NCBI RefSeq assembly: GCF_002835995.1
Contig: NZ_PJBZ01000036.1
Coordinates: forward strand, 28,393-92,392
Source: Psychromonas sp. Urea-02u-13
Lineage (GTDB): Bacteria > Pseudomonadota > Gammaproteobacteria > Enterobacterales > Psychromonadaceae
Length of the DNA stretch: 64,000 nt
Direction of reading: 5' to 3'
Shown: positions 59,801 to 64,000 of the stretch, piece after piece
Layout of the letters: each line of letters begins with the position of its first letter
How positions within the stretch are numbered: the stretch's first letter is position 1
The notes under the pieces: generated by a model
Databases searched by the model: none
What the model saw: the letters and a program-made list of their open reading frames with translations, nothing else
Told to the model about the DNA's origin: nothing
Translations under genes and position numbers: made by a program

Positions 59801-60113
59801 TGGCTGCACAGATTCCCGTTTGAGTTTTCCTTGGGAAATTAATCACTTCAGCAACAACCGACAGGACGTCGGCTGTAAGCTCAAGACAGCACAGGGACGT
59901 GCTGTTTGAGCTGGTGCGATCAGAAGTGATTTATTGGACAAGATTAGAAAACGATATGGGCGGATTTCTTTTGGTTCTGTTTTCTTTATCCGTACAAAGA
60001 AGCTTGCTACTTCGTACTGCAAAACTGCGTTTCGGTTACTCATTTTCTACTCGACGAAAGTCGAAACCACTGCTAAGTAAGATTAAAAATAACCACAATG
60101 AGCGTAGACGAAC
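59801..60113 (+). repeat. Family C long inverted repeat, copy 2
   Basis: 313 bases, inverted relative to copy 1. Its first 165 bases match best (from TGGCTGCACAGATTCCCG through GATTAGAAAACG), the middle is rearranged, and the end GAGCGTAGACGAAC is again conserved. Hairpins with compensating changes relative to copy 1 are at 59861-59876 (CCGAC/GTCGG) and 59878-59912 (GCTCAA...TTGAGC). Short frames inside it are not considered genes. Confidence 0.85.
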
Positions 60114-60141
60114 AGCAAGCTATAAAGCTTAACAACCTTTT

Positions 60142-60249
60142 ACATCCGTTTCTTTGTCCATACAAAGAAGGTTACTAATTCGCTACTCGCCGAAAGACGA
60201 AACCTCTGCAACTAATATCAAAACCAATCACAACGAGCGTAGACGAACT
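60142..60249 (+). repeat. Family C partial copy
   Basis: A direct, partial repeat of the last third of copy 2: it has TACAAAGAAG, CGAAAGACGAAACC and the terminal GAGCGTAGACGAAC. It lacks the multi-hairpin core. It is directly downstream of copy 2, consistent with a tandem truncation. Between it and the gene at 60318 no coding frame is seen. Confidence 0.75.
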
Positions 60250-60317
60250 GTAAATTTTTCAAGATAACTGATATAAGATTCCCGATAAAACAACTCGGGA
60301 ATGACGAGGATTGAGGT

Positions 60318-61118
60318 TTATAGGCAGCGGTCAGCCAAAGCCTGTGCTTTTAAGCGCATGCTGTTTAAATAAATGCTTGGGTCTTTGATTTCCTTCAACA
60401 TCGCAGTATCAGGTAAACAATCATCGTCAATATAATCTACGTAATCGCCTGATGGGTCAAAGACCAACATATCTAAGGCTAAACGATCCATGCCGTATAA
60501 ACCACGGTGGATCATATCTGCAGAAAATACTAAAACATCACCAGCAGCTAAGGGGATTTTTACAGTACCAGCAAGTTCATCGTGCGCTTCTTTACCATTC
60601 AGTTCTTCACGCACATTAAGCTCTTCTTCGTTGTCCCAGCGTTGATGTGTACCAGGAATTAACTCCATGCCTAATTCATCAAATATGGGAATGCGCAGAT
60701 GAGTAACCTGTGTTTCTTGAATAATTCGTTTCTGATCTTCTAAGTCAAAGTCATATTGGCAATCACGATGCCAAAAATCTTTCTGCTGTCCATCAACGGG
60801 GTTAAAAAAGAGTTGAGTGTTCATAAACGTCGGAGAAGTAGGAATAACGCTATTAACGATATCCATCACTGCGGGGCAACTTAAAAAGTTAAACAGTGTT
60901 AAGCGTTCATCGGCGGCTAAATATTCGCTACCCGTGATTAATGAGGAGTTAAACGCTTCCTCTTTTTCATAGAAGTCTGCATTATCTTTTTTCCACGCCT
61001 CATGAAAAGTAAGTATTACCTCTCTTAGTGAAGCCATTTCAGCGGCACTAAAATAATCTCTAAGAACAAAGTAACCTTGTTGCTCATAACGTTGTTTTAA
61101 CTGACTGCTGTTAACCAC
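60318..61118 (-). CDS. PhyH-family Fe(II)/2-oxoglutarate-dependent dioxygenase
   Basis: A 266-residue protein of the phytanoyl-CoA dioxygenase family. The iron ligands are His117-x-Asp119 in FWHRDCQYD and His204 in DMIHRGLYG; Arg212 is placed to hold 2-oxoglutarate. An early YFVLRDYFSAAEM motif is typical. These enzymes hydroxylate small molecules or lipid acyl groups; the substrate here is unknown. It is a single cytoplasmic gene between the family C repeats and the trmB terminator; AAAGAGG lies upstream of the ATG. Confidence 0.85.
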   Translation of the reverse strand: MVNSSQLKQRYEQQGYFVLRDYFSAAEMASLREVILTFHEAWKKDNADFYEKEEAFNSSLITGSEYLAADERLTLFNFLSCPAVMDIVNSVIPTSPTFMNTQLFFNPVDGQQKDFWHRDCQYDFDLEDQKRIIQETQVTHLRIPIFDELGMELIPGTHQRWDNEEELNVREELNGKEAHDELAGTVKIPLAAGDVLVFSADMIHRGLYGMDRLALDMLVFDPSGDYVDYIDDDCLPDTAMLKEIKDPSIYLNSMRLKAQALADRCL

Positions 61119-61179
61119 GATGACCTCTTTATAACTCTATATTTCATAATGCTATTTATTACTAACGAGCAGTAAAACA

Positions 61180-61213
61180 AAAGGCGAGCATTACGTTTGT
61201 AATGCTCGCCTTT
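61180..61213 (-). terminator. Intrinsic terminator of trmB
   Basis: A perfect 15-bp stem (AAAGGCGAGCATTAC and complement) with a 4-base loop; on the minus strand it is followed by TTTTGTTTT. It lies 31 bases after the trmB stop. Confidence 0.92.
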
Positions 61214-61244
61214 GAACTTGTTAGATTTTGTTTTTAACGCGACT

Positions 61245-61988
61245 TTAGCAAGTGCGCGTAAACAACAAATCCCAAACGCCATGGCCTAAACGTTGACCAC
61301 GGTTTTCAAATTTAGTCAGTGGGCGCCAATCTGGACGAGGCGCGTAATCAGTTTCAGCTGTGTTTTTAAAGTTAGTCGCATCATTCATCACTTCTAACAT
61401 ATGCACTGCGTAGGGTTCCCAATCGGTTGCCATATGTACTAAACCACCAATCACTAATTTATGGCGCATATTTTCAATAAACGTTTCGTTTACAATGCGA
61501 CGTTTGTTATGACGCGCTTTATGCCAAGGATCTGGGAAATATAGTTGGAATGTAGACAGGCTTTTCTCAGGAATCATAAATTCTAAGACTTCAACAGCAT
61601 CATGATTCAACACACGTAAATTTGTCACACCCGCATCACCAGCGTCCGCTAAACAAGCACCAACACCTGGACCATGCACTTCGATACCTACAAAGTTTTT
61701 CTCTGGTGCGTTAAGTGCCATTTCAATCAGAGACTTACCCATGCCAAAACCAACTTCTAAAACCACTGGATTATCGTTACCAAAAACGGCAGCAAAATCA
61801 ATCATCTCATTGCTGTAAGTAATACCCATAGTTGCCCATAATGTATCCGTTGCAGTTTGCTGACGATTAGTCATACGCCCTTCACGTTTTACAAAAGAGC
61901 GCACTTTACGCATATATCTTTTTTCTTCTTTTGGCTCTGTATTAGCAACTTCATTTTCGTCTGTTTGTGGTGTTTCTTGGTCTGTCAT
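61245..61988 (-). CDS. trmB: tRNA (guanine-N7-)-methyltransferase TrmB
   Basis: A 247-residue enzyme making m7G46 in tRNA. The SAM-binding motif is [32 protein letters not shown] is the TrmB signature with catalytic and tRNA-binding residues. An acidic N-terminal tail of about 25 residues precedes the conserved [14 protein letters not shown]. Divergent from mutY; the trmB/mutY-yggX arrangement matches E. coli. Confidence 0.95.
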   Translation of the reverse strand: MTDQETPQTDENEVANTEPKEEKRYMRKVRSFVKREGRMTNRQQTATDTLWATMGITYSNEMIDFAAVFGNDNPVVLEVGFGMGKSLIEMALNAPEKNFVGIEVHGPGVGACLADAGDAGVTNLRVLNHDAVEVLEFMIPEKSLSTFQLYFPDPWHKARHNKRRIVNETFIENMRHKLVIGGLVHMATDWEPYAVHMLEVMNDATNFKNTAETDYAPRPDWRPLTKFENRGQRLGHGVWDLLFTRTC

Positions 61989-62164
61989 TTTGTTACCTTA
62001 AAGTGGTTCTGACTTAATATTCGTGCATTATATCCTTATCACCATGTAACTTCAAAATACAAAACAAAGTGATTTCCAGACGATAACCACCTAGTTTTTG
62101 TAATGCTAATTTTTAGTCTAATTCTGTTAGACTGCCGCTATCAAACTTAACCAAAGAGTATCTT

Positions 62165-63223
62165 GTGCAAGAGAATAACTTTAACCAACGCATCATCGAA
62201 TGGCACGCTATACATGGGCGTAAAACCCTACCATGGCAGATGGATAAAACCCTTTATAGAACATGGGTCAGTGAAGTCATGTTGCAACAAACACAAGTTG
62301 CCACGGTTATCCCCTATTTCAATAAGTTCATGCGCTCATTTCCGACGCTTGATTACCTTGCAAATGCGCCCATTGATGAGGTATTACATCATTGGACTGG
62401 ATTAGGTTATTACGCAAGAGCACGCAATTTACATAAAGCGGCACAAACAATACGTGATCAATTTAATGGCAAGTTTCCCGAAGAATTTGATGATGTTATC
62501 GCACTATCAGGTGTGGGACGCTCAACAGCAGGGGCTATTTTATCGCTCACGCTGGGTAAGAACTTTGCCATTTTAGACGGCAATGTAAAACGTGTACTGA
62601 CTCGCCATCAAACCATCGAAGGTTGGACAGGTGAAAAACGTGTTGAAAACCAATTATGGGAACTCGCCGAGTCTTTAACACCTGCTAAACAAGCCAATAT
62701 ATTCAATCAAGCCATGATGGATATGGGCGCGATGCTTTGTACGCGCAGTAAACCTAAGTGTGGTGAATGCCCAGTAAGCGACGATTGTTTAGGCTTGAAA
62801 AGTAATACCATGACAAGCTACCCAACACCTAAAGCGAAGAAAAAAATTCCCGTTAAAAGCGCGGTTATGTTGGTGTTTTGTGAAGACGGTAAAGCGATTC
62901 ACTTAAAACAGCGCCCCCCTGTAGGCATATGGGGTGGCTTATGGTGTTTCCCTGAATTTGAAGATATTGAAGCCGCTGAATCGCACTTAGAAAATCAGAA
63001 TATAGGTGAATATAAAAAAACGGAACTCAATACTTTCCGTCATACTTTTAGCCATTACCACTTTGATATCACCCCAATATTAATTGAAGTTAAACAGCAA
63101 GATGCTTCACAAGTGATGGAAGATTCTGGCGCGCTTTGGTATAACTTACAACATCCACAAAAGATTGGGTTGGCAGCTGCCACTAAAAAGATTTTAAGCA
63201 CTGTTAATAAAATATTAAATTAA
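62165..63223 (+). CDS. mutY: Adenine DNA glycosylase MutY
   Basis: A 352-residue repair enzyme that removes A opposite 8-oxoG. Glu37 and Asp138, the catalytic residues, are at the same numbers as in E. coli (SEVMLQQTQ and [10 protein letters not shown]). The [4Fe-4S] ligands Cys192, Cys199, Cys202 and Cys208 are all present. HhH motif [13 protein letters not shown]-terminal NUDIX-like domain from about 225. It starts with GTG and has AAAGAG upstream. Confidence 0.96.
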   Translation: MQENNFNQRIIEWHAIHGRKTLPWQMDKTLYRTWVSEVMLQQTQVATVIPYFNKFMRSFPTLDYLANAPIDEVLHHWTGLGYYARARNLHKAAQTIRDQFNGKFPEEFDDVIALSGVGRSTAGAILSLTLGKNFAILDGNVKRVLTRHQTIEGWTGEKRVENQLWELAESLTPAKQANIFNQAMMDMGAMLCTRSKPKCGECPVSDDCLGLKSNTMTSYPTPKAKKKIPVKSAVMLVFCEDGKAIHLKQRPPVGIWGGLWCFPEFEDIEAAESHLENQNIGEYKKTELNTFRHTFSHYHFDITPILIEVKQQDASQVMEDSGALWYNLQHPQKIGLAAATKKILSTVNKILN

Positions 63224-63261
63224 AACGAATTAGCGCTATTTATTCTAAAATAGCGTTAAAC

Positions 63262-63385
63262 AATAAATGCTCAGAGCTAAGCGATGTAGGTTTAGTTCAA
63301 GGCAAAAAAACGCAGTTTAGTGGTTTAAATGAGCATTTTTCAACGAAAAAATAAGCTTACATCGCGATGAACTGAGTAATTATTT
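63262..63385 (+). repeat. Family A inverted repeat element, copy 4 (mutY-yggX gap)
   Basis: 124 bases. The left arm TAAATGCTCAGAGC, then GCGATGTAGG pairs with a right arm whose complement reads TAATTACTCAG, then GCGATGTAAG. It has TTCAAGGCAAAAAAACGCAG and AAATGAGCATTTTT as in copy 3. Its right end abuts the yggX ribosome-binding site (AAGGA). Confidence 0.85.
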
Positions 63386-63396
63386 AAGGATTAAAT

Positions 63397-63666
63397 ATGT
63401 CACGCACAGTATTTTGTAGTTATTTAAAAAAAGAAGCACCCGGTCTGGCTTTCCAACTTATCCCTGGTGAGATAGGCAAACGTATATTTGATAACATCTG
63501 CCAAGAAGCATGGGCTGAATGGCAGAAAAAACAGACTATGTATATCAATGAAAAGAAATTAAATTTAATGAAAGAAGAAGATCGTACGCTTATTCAAGAA
63601 GCAATGGTCGGTTACCTTTTTGAAAATAAAGATATCGAAATAGAAGGTTACACAAAAGAAAAGTAG
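63397..63666 (+). CDS. yggX: YggX, Fe(II)-trafficking protein
   Basis: An 89-residue protein; [15 protein letters not shown] and [19 protein letters not shown] are the YggX signatures. It protects Fe-S proteins from oxidation, and the Cys at position 6 is conserved. AAGGATTAAAT precedes the ATG. It follows mutY with a family A element between; the usual next gene mltC is not present in the window. Confidence 0.94.
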   Translation: MSRTVFCSYLKKEAPGLAFQLIPGEIGKRIFDNICQEAWAEWQKKQTMYINEKKLNLMKEEDRTLIQEAMVGYLFENKDIEIEGYTKEK

Positions 63667-63835
63667 GCTTGTGCTCACAAATAAAGCAACAAATGTTCAT
63701 TGCACAAGCAAACACTATAAAAACAGAATAAAAGCGTAGAAATAGGTTGACGATGGAATCGAAAATCTATTTAATACGCCTCGTTCCCAAACATAACATC
63801 AAAACATTAGATGTTAATATTATTAAGAACAGTTT

Positions 63836-63853
63836 GCTTCATTAGCTCAGTCG
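63836..63853 (+). repeat. Fragment of tRNA-Phe 5' end
   Basis: GCTTCATTAGCTCAGTCG matches the first 18 bases of the tRNA-Phe at 63887 with one change, then diverges. It lies 51 bases upstream in the same direction, with no anticodon arm or 3' end. Confidence 0.75.
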
Positions 63854-63886
63854 CTTAAAATAGACAGAGTTGAAAGAAACAAAAAT

Positions 63887-63962
63887 GCTTCGTTAGCTCA
63901 GTCGGTAGAGCAGAGGATTGAAAATCCTCGTGTCCTTGGTTCAATTCCGAGACGAAGCACCA
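63887..63962 (+). tRNA. tRNA-Phe (anticodon GAA)
   Basis: A 76-base cloverleaf including encoded CCA. Acceptor arms GCTTCGT/ACGAAGC pair perfectly; D arm GCTC/GAGC; anticodon stem AGGAT/ATCCT with loop TTGAAAA giving GAA; T loop GGTTCAATTCC. The discriminator base is A. Confidence 0.97.
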
Positions 63963-64000
63963 TATTTTAACTTATTGAAAAACATCTTGATAAGTGAGGT

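Noticed and set aside
59843..60132. Open frames of 66 to 77 codons on both strands
   Set aside because: They lie in the family C repeat, overlap each other on opposite strands, have no ribosome site and read through the hairpins.

Overview
The window is about 64 kb of AT-rich chromosome from a facultatively anaerobic marine gammaproteobacterium. Gene blocks such as bamD/rluD-pgeF-clpB, rpsT/murJ-ribF-ileS-lspA-fkpB-ispH, epmA/frdABCD, efp/epmB and trmB/mutY-yggX are ordered as in enterics, Vibrio, Shewanella and their relatives. A TapY2-like gene, two type IV minor-pilin clusters, many orphan solute-binding proteins and a full nitrous oxide reductase operon suggest an Alteromonadales or Psychromonas-like organism; this placement is an inference. 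No phage, insertion sequence, CRISPR array or rRNA operon is visible.

Layout. 1-5.2 kb: a minus-strand minor-pilin cluster (pilX-like, pilE-like, fimT-like, pilV-like, pilW-like and a second pilX-like gene running off the left edge) in which two genes carry single-base frameshifts. 5.7-17.9 kb: FKBP isomerase, NYN nuclease, rhlE, ybiT, a zinc-ribbon protein with a methyltransferase, clpB (with a sigma-32 promoter), pgeF, rluD, bamD and glnB. 18-25 kb: an intact second pilin set (fimT, then pilV-W-X-Y1-E-tapY2). 25.2-33.4 kb: ispH, fkpB, lspA, ileS, ribF, murJ and rpsT. 33.4-48 kb: an anaerobic respiration block with epmA, frdABCD and nosRZDFYL; a perfect FNR/DNR-type box lies upstream of nosR. 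48-50 kb: efp and epmB. 50-58 kb: a diguanylate cyclase paired with a peptide-binding protein, several orphan family 3 solute-binding proteins, and DUF5610 and DUF3461 proteins. 58-60.3 kb: an accessory island with a HEPN-like gene between long inverted repeats. 60.3-64 kb: a PhyH-like dioxygenase, trmB, mutY, yggX and tRNA-Phe.

How the genes fit together. efp, epmA and epmB supply elongation factor P and two enzymes of its lysylation. frdABCD and nosRZDFYL give fumarate and N2O respiration. The two pilin clusters would supply the tip and priming complex of type IV pili, with the 18-25 kb set apparently the functional one.

The most unusual content is non-coding. Three families of inverted intergenic repeats occur. 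Family A (four copies) has end arms that change together within each copy, and two opposite copies bracket nosZ. Family B has two copies. Family C is a long pair with a multi-helix core showing compensatory base changes, and it brackets a small HEPN-like (Rx4H) gene. Short tandem repeats also sit directly upstream of a pilin gene and of bamD, where they overlap the likely ribosome-binding region.
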